From contig MU004246.1 in NCBI GenBank assembly GCA_010405405.1, forward strand, positions 434,001 to 498,000: DNA of 64,000 nt, in the 5' to 3' direction. The notes under the pieces were generated by a model that did no database searches, was not told where the DNA came from, and saw nothing but the letters and a program-made list of their open reading frames with translations. Shown here one piece after another: positions 53,398 through 64,000 of this stretch. The DNA is from Microthyrium microscopicum (taxonomy: Eukaryota > Ascomycota > Dothideomycetes > Microthyriales > Microthyriaceae). The number at the start of each line of letters is the position of its first letter. Positions within the stretch are counted from its first letter, which is position 1. The translations under genes and the position numbers were made by a program.

Positions 53398-53894
53398 ATG
53401 TCACCTCAGAAGCAGCTACATATACAGCAGAAACACCACGTCGACCATGATACGATCATGAAGCGACTAGATGCGTACATCACAGCGTACAGATCAGGCA
53501 AGCCGGAAGCAATGATGGAGTTTTTCCATCCGGAAAATGTGGTATACTCTGACTTTGGTTGGTCCCCAAAATGACAAACATGAGAAAATGCTAAGATGCA
53601 TCCGCAGCCGCGGGACTTCATGGACTATCTCGTTCTGAAATCAAAGAGACTTACAAAAGAACGTTTTCTGAAATCCATGACGTGAATATCAAGACTCTCT
53701 CAGTCCATGGCCATAAGGATTTCACCGCTTGGGAATGGGAGGTCTTTTGCAAACCAGAAATTGATACGACGACTGGGGAGAAGGTTGGAAAGGAAAATTC
53801 TTCTCAAAAACATTTGGCAGGTTGCACTTTGATGTGGTGGCAAGACGGGAAGATTATAAGAAACCATGATTACATGCAAATGAAAGATGCATAA
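53398..53894 (+). CDS. SnoaL-like / NTF2-fold protein
   Basis: Two exons (53398-53557 and 53608-53894, 50-base intron) give 148 residues. The intron starts with a weak GTTGGT donor but has a GCTAAG branch site and CAG acceptor, and phase is kept. The sequence follows the SnoaL pattern: MKRLDAYITAYRSGKPEAMM, FFHPENVVYSDF joined to AAGLHGLSRSEIKETYKRTF, then FTAWEWEVFCKPE, and the end CTLMWWQDGKIIRNHDYMQM. NTF2-fold proteins of this kind serve as small cyclases, isomerases or ligand binders in fungi. There is no signal peptide. The function is not predictable, and no biosynthetic partner genes lie beside it. Confidence 0.82.
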
Positions 53895-54722
53895 CATCGG
53901 TATAGAACGGAGAGAATTTCCATACTAATTGTAAAGGATACTCCAAATGAGAACAGTCTTCATGGCCTGGGCGTGCAGTTCGTGATACTTGGTCCCTGTT
54001 ACACTCTCACAGCATGGCGTACCATGAATAAGGTCATCCTGCTGGGCTGGATCTAGAGCCATGAATCACTTTTACAGCAATTTTTCCCTTCTCCTGCTCT
54101 TGAGTTTGAGTTAGAGCTATGCAGAGGTTCTCGTATTCTTGATGTTGCTGCCAAAGAAGATACAGAAGATTGGCTAAGTGCAGATTGGAACATCTGCGCT
54201 AGCCGGAAAGGTTAAGCGCATACCGGTATGGGTCGGGGCGAACCTTCCCCAGTCTAGCGGAAAGGTGTACCGGTACCGTATCCGATGGCATCTCATTGGC
54301 TTGCTTGTTGAATCCAGTATCTCCTTTTTTTTGCGTTTCGCAAGTCCCAACTCCTCCTCAACACCGCCTTCATCACCTTTTGTACAATTGCTAAATATCT
54401 CTGTTTGGCAAAATTGCTGAGCTACTTTCTTCAGTCGCGTTGTTGTTAACAATGGCATTCTGAAACCTTTTACTGACAGGACAAGGTACCGTGCAGAACA
54501 TTGATTGATTAACAGGCGCTCGTTGGCATGTACCTCAATAGGTAGTTACTTCTAAACTGCGAGATCACCAATACTTCATGGCCGTAATATATTACAAGTA
54601 TGATCTAACCCAGATATTCAAATCTACCCGCCCAACTGGGTATAGGTAGCGAAAGGAAGCCCAACACCAAGCTGTTAAACATAAAGTATCATCATCATCC
54701 ACAATGCGAATACGTCAACGTA
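53895..54722. other. Convergent 3' flanks, no gene seen
   Basis: This lies between the SnoaL-like gene and the receptor gene. A 94-codon minus-strand frame (54458-54174) has a Cys/Lys composition but no domain. A nearly palindromic run of CCGG/ACCGGT words at 54200-54280 is of unknown meaning. Confidence 0.45.
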
Positions 54723-56107
54723 TCACCTCTTCAAAATGCTTTGTGGTCGAGCAATCTTTTGCTGTAAATCGTCAGTATACGACAGTCACACCATTACGAT
54801 TGTGCTTACCGTGCCAACTTCCTCCTCTACAATGTCCAGCTGTCTAGGAATGTTTGTACTCGACGTTGTATACAACTCTGTCGTCTTCACTATTCCCATA
54901 TCCCACTTTTGACCTGCTCCTTCTATGTATTCATCACTAGGAGATTTGTTCTTGGTCTCACTGCTAGTACTCGATCGTGGCATTCCAGTCTCTACCCGGG
55001 TTTTGTTGCCATAGGTGTTCTCCAGGGGTATTCCGTGGAGACCGGCCTCTGAGGCATAGTCTCTATGATAGAAGGGGTTGGAAGAATTATGATGGCTTCT
55101 GTTGCGGCGTGATCTAGCTATTTGCCTTGTCGAAGTTGGCCAGAGATAACCCATAACTGGAGCGAAAGTCGCCAGGCAAAGCGCGAGAATTCCGACGGCA
55201 GGTTCAATCATAGACCAGATTGCGACGTCTGTCGCAGCCCCTGATGATGTTAGTATATCAGGCAACGTACTTTGGATGTCAATACTAACAAGACCAATCA
55301 CCTCCAGCTCGCAAAGCCTCAGATGCCGGTATCTTGACCATCATGGAAATGGGCGCTAGCTGAGCAAATGCAACAACAGCAAATATCGCCGTCTTTTGAC
55401 AATGGGCCACTTTCACATCCTTTAGAATGAGCACTGGCATGGTGGCCAGAATGATATCAATGGTTGCTCCCCATGCTGATTGGAACAAGAATGATACCCT
55501 GGAGAGCCGCAAATGGCATTCGCCTTCCATGGTATTGCCTGCCGAATCCAAACGATCCCAGAAGTAGTTTATCGGTCGGCAACGGAATATTAGGACTATG
55601 ACCATGTAGATGGTGAACAAAATGTTGACCCAGGCGAAGGCGTAAACGACCCATCGTTGCCACGAACGTCGGACATGGCGCATGAGATGCTCGGCTGCAG
55701 CTATTCGAAAGAGTCCGATGCAAACAGTATAGAGGATATCGGCGTAGAACCAAGCCTGGGCAGGGTCAGTCAGTATGAACCGCTCTTCGACGTCAGCTTA
55801 GTTATACTTACATGGAAAGCATTTTTCAGTGACCCGATTTCAGGATCATGAATGTGTCGTCCGACACCCCAATATGCACTTGTAAGAACTAAAGCAACAA
55901 AGATGTTGAAGAGAACCTACAATAAGTCAGTACTCTCACGTCATGAGGCTCAAGGTCACATACCATAGACACCAAAAGCATGTAATCATCGAACCATAGC
56001 CGACGAGTGAGCTTCACCCGTACCAAAGCCCGGCCGAAGCATGAGAGCCATGTGAAGAGCAACGATATTGTCGCTACTGCGACGAGGGCTGGACCACGAT
56101 TCACCAT
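54723..56107 (-). CDS. PTH11-type integral membrane protein (fungal rhodopsin domain)
   Basis: Five exons (56107-55964, 55916-55812, 55755-55302, 55240-54810, 54761-54723; introns 47, 56, 61 and 48 bases) give 390 residues. Seven membrane helices are visible in order: ALVAVATISLLFTWLSCF, DDYMLLVSMVLFNIFVALVL, AWFYADILYTVCIGLF, WVVYAFAWVNILFTIYMVIV, VSFLFQSAWGATIDIILATM, TAIFAVVAFAQLAPISMMVK and VAIWSMIEPAVGILALCLAT. The WFDDY after helix 1 and the CRPINYFWDR loop are hallmarks of this family, which includes the Magnaporthe receptor Pth11, though no CFEM domain is present. The tail is cytosolic and polar. The last 13 residues (TQKIARPQSILKR) come from the inferred fifth exon; without it the protein would end VSTIVMV at 54786. 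The ligand is unknown. Confidence 0.9.
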
Positions 56108-58546
56108 TCCGCCAACATTTATGTCTCTCTTTTCTCGAGTCTTTTTGCAGTCCACTTCACTGCGACGGGAAAGAGCAGATGTTCACGCAACCATCAGAGG
56201 GTTTCAAGGAGAATGGAAAAGACTAGTGTGATGACCAAAACTGCCGCCCGAAAATAGCCAGGTCGAAAAACGGTGGTGTAAAAGATGGCAATATTTCCAC
56301 GGGTATGACAACTGTGAAAGTCAACGAACTCCTCCTCTGGTAATCTCTCGCCACCAACAAAGCTCGTCCGAAACCCGGTCAGTCAACATTAGGGTCCAGG
56401 TACATAAGACTTCCAATCCGCTTTCAAGTCCCAGCTTCCTCTTCTAGCAGATATTGTCAAAAGAAGTACCTACTACGAGAGCCATATCAATTACTCCATC
56501 TATTGCACCCCGCACAGAGCCTATCCCGTCACAGCATTGTGCCTGTCGAGCTGCATATTTCCAGACTTGTACAGCCGCTTACAGGCCCCTTATATTGGTT
56601 TTATATTAACATGCTATCTTGGCACTGCGCTCGTCATCTCCAGCAATTGCTGGTTCCTCTGAACTGATTCTCTATTGGTATACTGACAGTCTTGAACGCA
56701 CGTTGCTGCGTGGATCCCGTCCCAGCTGCTGAGCTGCGCACGCAGGCCAAGATGATGAGACCCAGGAACGGCTCTGCGGCCTATAGGCCAGATGGCTGTC
56801 AAATGCCCGATATTGGGCGTTGGCCACTTTGTTTGTTACAGCGCTCGTCGCCGTGGCCTGGCAGCACTACCCAGGTACTAAGTCAAGGGGCTCAATGTTC
56901 GCAGATATATTGGAATCGCAGGGATGGTTAGTCCAGCACCAATTCCTGCTCACACCGAATCTCGTCTCACTACTAGAGGTCAATACTGTTAGACAGAGAT
57001 GAGAGTTTTATGAGATTCTCCGTCGCAGGATCTACTTCATGGTAATGTGTACTTCCAGTGGCAATGGTATACAATACTGATATTCAAGGTTAAATTTTAT
57101 CTCATTTTTCGGAGCCGTTGTCTGCGCTCATTGTGTCTTAAAATCTAGTGAACTATCGAATACGAATACGATGCTGTAAGCCATTTATCTTGCAGTAGAC
57201 CAAAACTTCAGATAGCAGTAGGATCTTAATGGGTACTCCACAGGAGGCATGCATGTGCACAGGCATTTTGCTGATCATGCTTTTTATAGGAACACGTTTG
57301 AGGTTCCTTCGCTTTCACTGACAGGCAAATATATCCAAATTGGCGAATTATTAATGTATTGCTCGTTGAGGCTAGATGTAGCCTTGTCACGGCCTTAACA
57401 TCTTCTATATAGCACAACCTGCCAGAAGAAATTGCGCTGTAGAGCCAAACTTGAGCCTTAAAGAGAGGAGTTCACTAGGGCTGAATAACCCCGTATTTGT
57501 AGTCTGCTCAAATCCTTTCAGACACAATGAAGATTGTCAATATACCATAGTTGTATTAGCCAGTGAGCCCAGCTGTAGCTGTCTCTGCCCTATGCTATAC
57601 GGATTGGCATCTCCAATTCGAAGCCTTGTCATCCTTGTTCGGAGCTTCGTGTTATGGCTCTCATCAACAGATGATCGTATCTTGGGGAACGAACTATTGC
57701 CAATTCTGATGATACATCGATGAAGATGGGAACCTGTTGCCCGTGTGCCCATAACTATAAGAACCACTCCATGAAGAATAAAAAGGAAGTGCCGACCAGA
57801 AATGGCCAGTGTCTAATGTGCTCAAGTTTCAGAAGCATCATTAATTGGTAAGCTCATAGTGTTGATGATCGTGGCAGTGGCAATAACAGTATCACGGTGG
57901 TACAGATAGAGGAACTCATGTGCCGAATAGTGAGGCACTATGGTCTTGAGCTGAAGAGACAGAAGAGTCAAGTCGAGTACTTTTTTTCTTATTTGGCTTA
58001 GGTGTAATCAACAAGTGATTGAAGGACTTGAAGTTACCATGGCTTGCATTTTCTGCTTGTACCTGTAACTAAAGACAAATCAATCGCGGCATCATAGCAA
58101 CGGAGCATCATACAATATCCAGTTGTGCCATTATCTAAATGTTTCTAAGCCAAATCGAAATGTTGTCTTTGTGAGATCACCTTGCACAACTATTGCATCT
58201 TTGTCTTGCATAATCTTTAGATTATTTTCGTAAGACCAGCCTTTTCGCTGGAACACACCACAAATACCAATGTGATATCGATTTTCTTTGGAAAATAATA
58301 ACTTGTAAAATTGCATTCGATCTGTCTCATCATGCAATGCCTTGCAACCTGTCGTGCCTGTCCTGTCAAGCCTGTATCATCTGGATGCATCGTGCCGATC
58401 GTGAGGCGCAGCAAAACTGCCCCCAGTTTCGGCGTAGAGTAGACTGATCCTGCGAATCCTACATCATCTCATCCGTTTACTACTCTTCTCGGAATCAACA
58501 CACAAGCGTGTTTTGTGCCAAATATGAAGACACTGAGTGCGGGATC
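56108..58546. other. Long intergenic region, no gene seen
   Basis: This 2.4 kb separates two divergent membrane-protein genes (receptor, minus; adhesin-like, plus). All frames are under 95 codons, overlap one another and lack domain-like patterns. There is no strong AT shift or recognisable repeat. A noncoding transcript or decayed gene cannot be excluded. Confidence 0.5.
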
Positions 58547-59971
58547 ATGGACTTTCCAGACCACGATAAGGGCGAGAAGACTCCACTTCTGACGTCGAAT
58601 CCGAAAAAGAACCCCCAAGCACCTGTTCGTACACAGGCAGCTCAACAATGCCTAGCGAAACTTCTCTCTATATCTCTAGCGATATCTTTCTTGACTTTTG
58701 TTTGCATTCTGCTGTACGCATGGCCTTATCAGTCCTCCCCCAGCCGAGCTCCTCCTTACAGGCCCGAGAAGCCGTTGATCCCCTTCCCAACATGTCCTGG
58801 TAGCAAACATATCATTACTCACATAGACAAGTTCCTCAACCCTCGAAGACTGCTTATCAATGAATCGATAACTGATCCAAATGTACGGAGCAAAATCCAC
58901 CTGGCCCGAGGCGCTGAGACGCAGGACGCTGACATCATTGTCGAAACGCAAATTGGATCACAGTCAATTCATAACTACAACCCACTGCAGCTCACCAGAA
59001 CAGAAAACGGTCTTCTCATAGCATCAGACGAGAATCAGGATAGAGATGATCCACTAAGACATCCTGCTTGTACCCAGGTTGCTATTATCGCATACATCAA
59101 CCCACGTATCGAGCGTATGAACCTTTTAGAAATCACCACTGTGGCCTCTTCCATCGAACTGGCGCATGGTGTTAAGCTCGAGACTGATCAACTCATGCTT
59201 TCTTCTAGTGAGAAAGATATCGCCTGGGCTGACGCTCCTGACTGTGTTACTGGGCAATATGCTGCCATACACAACCTGCAAGTGTCTACACGTAACGGCA
59301 CAATTTTTGGCAATTGGGCCCTTGATGCAAGCATGAAGATGAACAGTCATTCTGGGAACATCAAGATAGATTTGATACCATACAATTGGTCATACGGCCC
59401 TTACACAGCTGGAAACATCAATGTGAAGAGCACATCCGGGAATATCGATATACGTACGCCATTTCTCCTGGAGACACCTTCTCAGCGAAAATATATGACT
59501 TCGATCAGATCAAATACGGGCGACATCACCGGAGAGATTGTTCATGGAAGTGAAACGAACATCACGACAAAAGCTGGCTCGATTGAAATGGTAATGTTGC
59601 CGTATAACGTGTATCCAGACCATCGTAGTCAGATTCGCACCAAATCTGGAGGTCGCACAACACTGCGGATTCTGGTGCCTATCAAGGACAGTTATTGGAG
59701 CAGTCACGTAATGAACAGAACATTGAGTCGCCATGAAACAGGAGATGGAAATTTTTGGGTACAATATCCGGCAGAATGGTTGGGAAACTTGCGTGGAAAA
59801 ACCGATAACGGAACCATCAGTCTAAGAGGATCTTTCGACGACAAAAAAGACATATCGAACAGTAATCATACCGAAGCTATTTCTGCAAGAAAAGGCCAGG
59901 GAGGGAGTGATTTAAGATTCAAGGTTGGCAGCGGAAATGCTGAACTCATCATTGGCACGTCGTTTGGGTAG
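58547..59971 (+). CDS. Single-pass membrane protein with DUF4097/adhesin-like beta repeats
   Basis: A single exon encodes 474 residues from the ATG in GATCATGGAC; the longer frame would need a GTG. A short cytosolic start (EKTPLLTS) precedes one signal-anchor helix (LLSISLAISFLTFVCILLYA, about 42-61), so the bulk should face outside. From ~200 the sequence falls into beta-helix-like strands with repeated SGNI/TGDI/AGSI turns (NSHSGNIKIDL, AGNINVKSTSGNIDIRTPF, RSNTGDITGEI, TKAGSIEMVM, TDNGTISLRG). This matches the DUF4097 or putative adhesin fold found in many ascomycete surface proteins. Several Asn-x-Ser/Thr sites suggest N-glycosylation. The role may be at the cell wall or plasma membrane, but that is inference. 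Confidence 0.82.
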   Translation: MDFPDHDKGEKTPLLTSNPKKNPQAPVRTQAAQQCLAKLLSISLAISFLTFVCILLYAWPYQSSPSRAPPYRPEKPLIPFPTCPGSKHIITHIDKFLNPRRLLINESITDPNVRSKIHLARGAETQDADIIVETQIGSQSIHNYNPLQLTRTENGLLIASDENQDRDDPLRHPACTQVAIIAYINPRIERMNLLEITTVASSIELAHGVKLETDQLMLSSSEKDIAWADAPDCVTGQYAAIHNLQVSTRNGTIFGNWALDASMKMNSHSGNIKIDLIPYNWSYGPYTAGNINVKSTSGNIDIRTPFLLETPSQRKYMTSIRSNTGDITGEIVHGSETNITTKAGSIEMVMLPYNVYPDHRSQIRTKSGGRTTLRILVPIKDSYWSSHVMNRTLSRHETGDGNFWVQYPAEWLGNLRGKTDNGTISLRGSFDDKKDISNSNHTEAISARKGQGGSDLRFKVGSGNAELIIGTSFG

Positions 59972-60234
59972 GAATCTGGAGACCAACATGAGATAGTGGA
60001 TATCATCATACCTCAACCTACAATGATTTACTTCGTTGAGAAGAAGGATTGCTTGCTTGATCAAATTAACTGCAGTCGGATCTTCTATTCCCCCGCTAGT
60101 TCAGCTATTTGTCAGCCCTTTATATCCACAATCCAACCGCTCACAAGTGCCTCCAAGACTTCTCAAGAGGTTCTACCTTCTAGAAGCCATTCATTCGCAT
60201 ACTCCAGCAGATCGAAACTTCCAAAAGCTTCAGA

Positions 60235-61327
60235 ATGTCTGATTTCCCCACGAAAACATCTCAATGGGTGATTGATTCATGCACTGGAACTTCAGGCTTA
60301 CAACTCCAACATGATATACCACTCCCGTCCATAGGGCAACATGATGTGCTCGTCAAAATTCACGCTGCATCATTGAATGCTAGAGATATCCAAATACTCG
60401 CAGTATGCTTCAATGCCTCACAAACAGTCCAGTTACTGACATCCCTAGAACAAGTACATGTGGGGAGTCACGACACCCGTCGTGCCTTTGACAGACTGTG
60501 CTGGTCAAGTCTTATCCATCGGTTCGTCAGTCACTCGCTTCAAAGCCGGCGATCGATGTGCATCGACTTTCCATTCTAAATGGATTTCTGGCAACATGAA
60601 GTCTCTTGCTCAGGTCTCACAAGTTGGTGCGCATACGGATGGTGTGCTCCGCCATTACGCTGTTTTTAACGAAGAAGAGCTTGTGAAGATTCCGTCCCAT
60701 TTGAGCTATGAGGAAGCAAGCACGCTCCCTTGTGCCGCAGTGACGGCATGGAATGCACTATTTGGTGGATCAACACCCTGCAAACCTGGAGACGTGGTGT
60801 TGACTCAAGGTAGTGGAGGAGTGAGTTTGTTCGCGAATCAGTTTGCGCGGGCTGCTGGAGCAAAAGTCATTGCAACTACTGGAGAGCTAGGCGGCGAGCG
60901 GGAAGCTGTTCTCGAAGAGCTTGGAGCGACGACCGTGTTAAGCTATCGAGACTCGGACTGGGGTATCAAAGCGAAAGAAGCAACAGGTGGACGAGGCGTT
61001 GACATCGTTGTGGAGGTCTCGGGAGCTGGCGAGCAGAGTGCGAAAGCAATCAGGCTAGGTGCGCAGATTATCGTTATTGGAGGATCATCTGGGAGTGGAC
61101 CCTCAATGTTCGACATGAGAAGCACAATGGGTGAAGTGAGGCGCATTACTGTGGGCAGTCGAGACATGTTTGAAGACATGAACAGGGCGATCGATGTCAA
61201 TGGTATAAAACCAGTATTGGATCCGAAGATTTGGGGGTTTAACGAAGTCAAAAAGGCCTATGAATATGCTGAGACGGGCAATCATAAAGGCAAAGTCGTT
61301 ATACGAATTGTAGAAGGCTCAACGTAG
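60235..61327 (+). CDS. Medium-chain dehydrogenase/quinone oxidoreductase-like (zinc-free MDR)
   Basis: Two exons (60235-60402 and 60449-61327, 46-base intron) give 348 residues. The order is typical for the MDR superfamily: GQHDVLVKIHAASLNARDIQ, then across the splice MWGVTTPVVPLTDCAGQVLS, VTRFKAGDRC, the substrate region with LSYEEASTLPCAAVTAWNAL, the NADPH-binding VVLTQGSGGVSLFANQFARA (GxGxxx), KVIATTGELGGERE and the ending NHKGKVVIRI. The Cys/His zinc ligands of true alcohol dehydrogenases are not evident, so this is the zinc-free branch that reduces quinones, enones or similar. It has DCAG where DGAG is usual. It lies 263 bases after the adhesin-like gene on the same strand; no shared role is apparent. 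Confidence 0.9.
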
Positions 61328-61479
61328 TGAAATCTGATATGCAAAAACAGCACACCATGAAGCATGTTTTCATAGACCGCAGCTTTGATAATGAACTGAT
61401 ATTAACAACATGGGTGAAGTTCATCTCGTACTTCGTATTATTACCCATGTATTGCACCTCTTTTAAGCTACTTGTCCTT

Positions 61480-63342
61480 CTAACCAACAAGTGGCTTTGC
61501 ACCCTTGGGAAGGGAGATTTTGAACACAAGAACCTGGTTCTGGGCATTGACCGTGTCATGAAGCAGCGTCTTGCCACTGTTGACATAAACTACGAACATT
61601 ATTAGCTCTAGCCCAACAAAGGTAACAATAATCGAGAAACACTTACCATCAATGGCACGGAAATCATTGTCGGAGAGCGAGAAGACGAAATAGTCTTGGC
61701 TGCCGTCCTTGTTGATCACAATATCATCGTCATCAGAATGCACTGGGACCATAGCAATGCTCTCCCACTTTTCGTTGAGTAAACCGGCATCCTGGGCGCC
61801 GCCGTTGTGCAACCCGAATTTGCCGAGCTGGGTGTTGTCGTTGTAGTTGAGGAAGGAGCAATAGGTGGCAATGTTGATATCGGACTTGAGGGTGGCGGCC
61901 TTGACAGCAGTGACGATAGTGCCATTGGTGTCATCATACTTTCCGAGAATGTTCGTCGCGTTGGAGATGTCAAAGACGTCAATGTGTCGGTATGTGGAGA
62001 GGCCATCAGGTAGACCAACACCGTGATTAGAATCTCTGGCGAGGACGAAGAATTGGGTGTCTGAGATGTAGTGGATCTATTATGGCATCAGTCTTGTCAA
62101 GTTAGCTGCTTCTGATGATCGTTCACTTACCTCGCTTTGGGCAGCGGTCTTGCCATCTGCGGCCAGGGGCAGCTTGACAACGTATTCACCAGTCGCCTTG
62201 GGAGTTTTGCCAGTAATGTCGTAGGTCAAGAAACGGTCATAGTAGCCTATAACGTAAGTGTCAGCAAAACTTGTCAATGGCTTTGGTGGAGACTAAACCT
62301 ACGGTTGCTGCTGCCGCCATTGCCACCGTCCTGGCGGAGAGCGGATTGCATCAGAGTGAAGAGTTTCTTTCCATTGGGGCTGATGGTAAGACCCTCAAGA
62401 CCTTGGTTATTCTGACGACCTGTAACAGGATCGGCTGGCGATGGGTCAGCCTTTGGGTTGTAGATGGGAGGAGAGTCGGCAGAAAAGCTATAGTATGCGG
62501 TCAGTTTCTACCATCACTGTCGAACTTGCGAATTCCATACCTCTCTGTGCCGTTTCTCTGGGGAATAAAGGCATTTGGAGGACGAATAGCCTCGATCATC
62601 TTGCCATTAGAGTTGAACTTGTAGACATAGGGGCCATATTCGTCAGAGATCCAGAAAGAGCCATCATCGTTGAGGACGAGACCTTCAGCATCAAGAGGCA
62701 CACGCGTTCCTCCAGTGCCGTTGTTTCCGAAGCCATCACCAGTATAATGCACAACAGGCAGATCAGGGAAGCCGGGGAAAGACGCATGACTGCCAGCTTT
62801 GATGTCGCCGTCCAATCCTGTCATAGGAGTTCCGGATGGATCTGTCAAGAAGATGGTCTCCTTGTATACAAGCTTGACGTTGGTGTTGTTTGGGGATCCG
62901 GTAGTTTGACCAGCGTCAAAGGTTATCTTGAACTTTTGGATTCTTGGCTGATAGTTGATTGTTCCGTAGACGTTGAAGCCACGATCTGGCAGACCCCATA
63001 GGATGCCGCTGTACTTGTTTTTGCCTACAAGCTCCCATGAATCCTTCTCAATGGCTGCGCTGTGACAGATTTAGCTTTTGGGTGCTATCAAATAGTGTCC
63101 ATGACTAACCTGGAGCCAATACCTCCGATGGTATCTTTCCTCGAGTCACGAGCATCGTATGGTACAAATCCGTAACCGGCAAAGTTCTTGTACGCATACT
63201 GCTTGCCGTTGCATGTTGTCGAAGAAGCAGTAGTGTTCACTGGAATTGGAGTAGCAGATGGCTTTGGTTGTTTTGATTGTTTGGGAGCAGCGCTCACTGC
63301 GGCTGCCCCAAAGGCAACTGCCAGCATTAAAGTATTACGCAT
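61480..63342 (-). CDS. Secreted esterase-like protein of the phytase-like family
   Basis: Six exons (63342-63110, 63059-62541, 62487-62303, 62246-62131, 62076-61647, 61589-61480) give 530 residues; introns are 50, 53, 56, 54 and 57 bases. Residues 1-18 are a signal peptide (MRNTLMLAVAFGAAAVSA) followed by a Pro/Thr/Ser linker. The conserved domain begins DTIGGIGSSAAIEKDSWELV and SGILWGLPDRGFNVYGT. It continues with VPLDAEGLVLNDDGSFWISD and EYGPYVYKFNSNGKMIE, QNNQGLEGLTISPNGKKLFT, FFVLARDSNHGV and LLNEKWESIAMVPV. This is the esterase-like activity of phytase family (a beta-propeller-like fold); in fungi it is usually extracellular. The exact reaction is not established from sequence. The last intron (61646-61590) is inferred from the branch GCTAATAAT and phase. 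Confidence 0.9.
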
Positions 63343-64000
63343 TATCAAGTTCGACCTATTCGGATATTAAAGAAAGTGTAAAAGAACAGAAACGGACCAA
63401 ATAGATGTAAGAGAAGGACCAAGGACTAAAGCAGGGGATATATATTGTACTATGCTTCCTGAGGCGTTCGTAATGACTACTGACAACCAAATCATGATCG
63501 TCTGGTGAAATAACAGTCGATTCCTTTTTCTCAACATCAATTACGATGTTTATACACTATCCCCACGAGTCTCGTCAAATGGCATCATCACAACGTGCAA
63601 CATGCTCGCCGTGAGAAACAAGTTGTGGAGGCGGTCCAGACTTGCGGGGACTTCAAGCTCTTTTTAGCTCAGATTCGTGCATCGTACCTTGCATGTTGGC
63701 GTTAGTGACAGATGCAAAAGCCGTCCGCCGGGAATGCTCATTTTGGAAAAGAAGACGAAGAAGTTGAAGTTGTAGAAACACGTTACAGAAGGCTCAATTG
63801 TGATTGGAAGACTCCAAACGCGCTTCCAATGCGCCTCAAAATTTGCCAAGAGATTCGGCGCGTTCTAGGGGTGTCTCTTTTGATGCTATTAGGCTGGCTA
63901 TACTTGAGAATATAACTTTTGGGGACCGCGTGCATGCTCGTGTGGGATGTCAAATTCAACATAGGAGTTGCTACGGCTCTCCAAGATACTCCTGGGAAAA
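63343..64000. promoter_or_regulatory. Upstream region of the esterase-like gene
   Basis: A TATATATCC on the minus strand (about 63437-63446) lies ~100 bases before the start at 63342 and is a likely TATA box. Farther out I see only chance frames up to the window edge. Confidence 0.5.

Noticed and set aside
51300-53894. Idea of a biosynthetic cluster from the neighbouring PhyH and SnoaL-like genes
   Set aside because: No polyketide synthase, peptide synthetase, terpene synthase, transporter or pathway regulator is present in the surroundings.
1-64000. tRNA, rRNA, CRISPR arrays and intact transposons
   Set aside because: Reading both strands I found no cloverleaf-type sequence with a TTCGAAT arm in context, no spaced repeats, and no transposase or reverse transcriptase coding trace.

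Overview
The window reads as nuclear DNA of a filamentous ascomycete (Pezizomycotina). Most genes carry several very short introns (about 44-80 bases) with GT...AG ends and CTAAC-like branch points. There are two HET-domain genes, a STAND-N-terminus/ankyrin gene, a PTH11-type rhodopsin-domain receptor, and an AT-rich stretch that looks like a relic of repeat-induced point mutation (RIP). The class cannot be fixed from sequence alone; Leotiomycetes or Dothideomycetes would both fit. Exon joins were worked out by hand from frame, splice sites and protein continuity. In every spliced gene that lies wholly inside the window the exon lengths sum to a multiple of three.

Layout. 0-12 kb: an unrecognised gene running off the left edge, a STAND-like ankyrin gene, a HET gene, and a serine alpha/beta hydrolase. 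12-16.3 kb: an HsbA-like protein without a signal peptide, a LOG-family phosphoribohydrolase, and an unrecognised gene. 16.3-26.9 kb is an accessory-looking, gene-poor stretch. It holds two 39-bp direct repeats differing only by transitions, a secreted KP4-like cysteine-rich protein, a secreted RNase T1-like protein, a 0.7 kb AT-rich relic, a CAP59/CMT1-type mannosyltransferase, a coiled-coil protein, a 29-residue cysteine-rich mini-gene, and an ORF built on an 18-bp minisatellite.

27-50 kb is a housekeeping block: SPT20 (SAGA) divergent from SAM50 (mitochondrial outer-membrane assembly), an unrecognised Cys-cluster protein, a P-TEFb-type cyclin, an Mdg1/Crp1-like CBM48 protein, an alpha/beta hydrolase, a second HET gene, and a 1.68-kilo-residue phospholipase D (Spo14 type). 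50-64 kb: a membrane-anchored coiled-coil protein with a possible DDRGK1-like layout, a phytanoyl-CoA dioxygenase-family enzyme with a duplicated Asn-rich N-terminus, a SnoaL-like protein, a PTH11-type receptor, a DUF4097/adhesin-like membrane protein, a zinc-free MDR oxidoreductase, and a secreted esterase-like phytase-family protein.

I see no secondary-metabolite cluster and no tRNA or rRNA genes. The most interesting material is the secreted and small-protein pocket at 16.5-26 kb and the allorecognition-type genes at 2.5-12 kb. Whether either works as a system is inference only.
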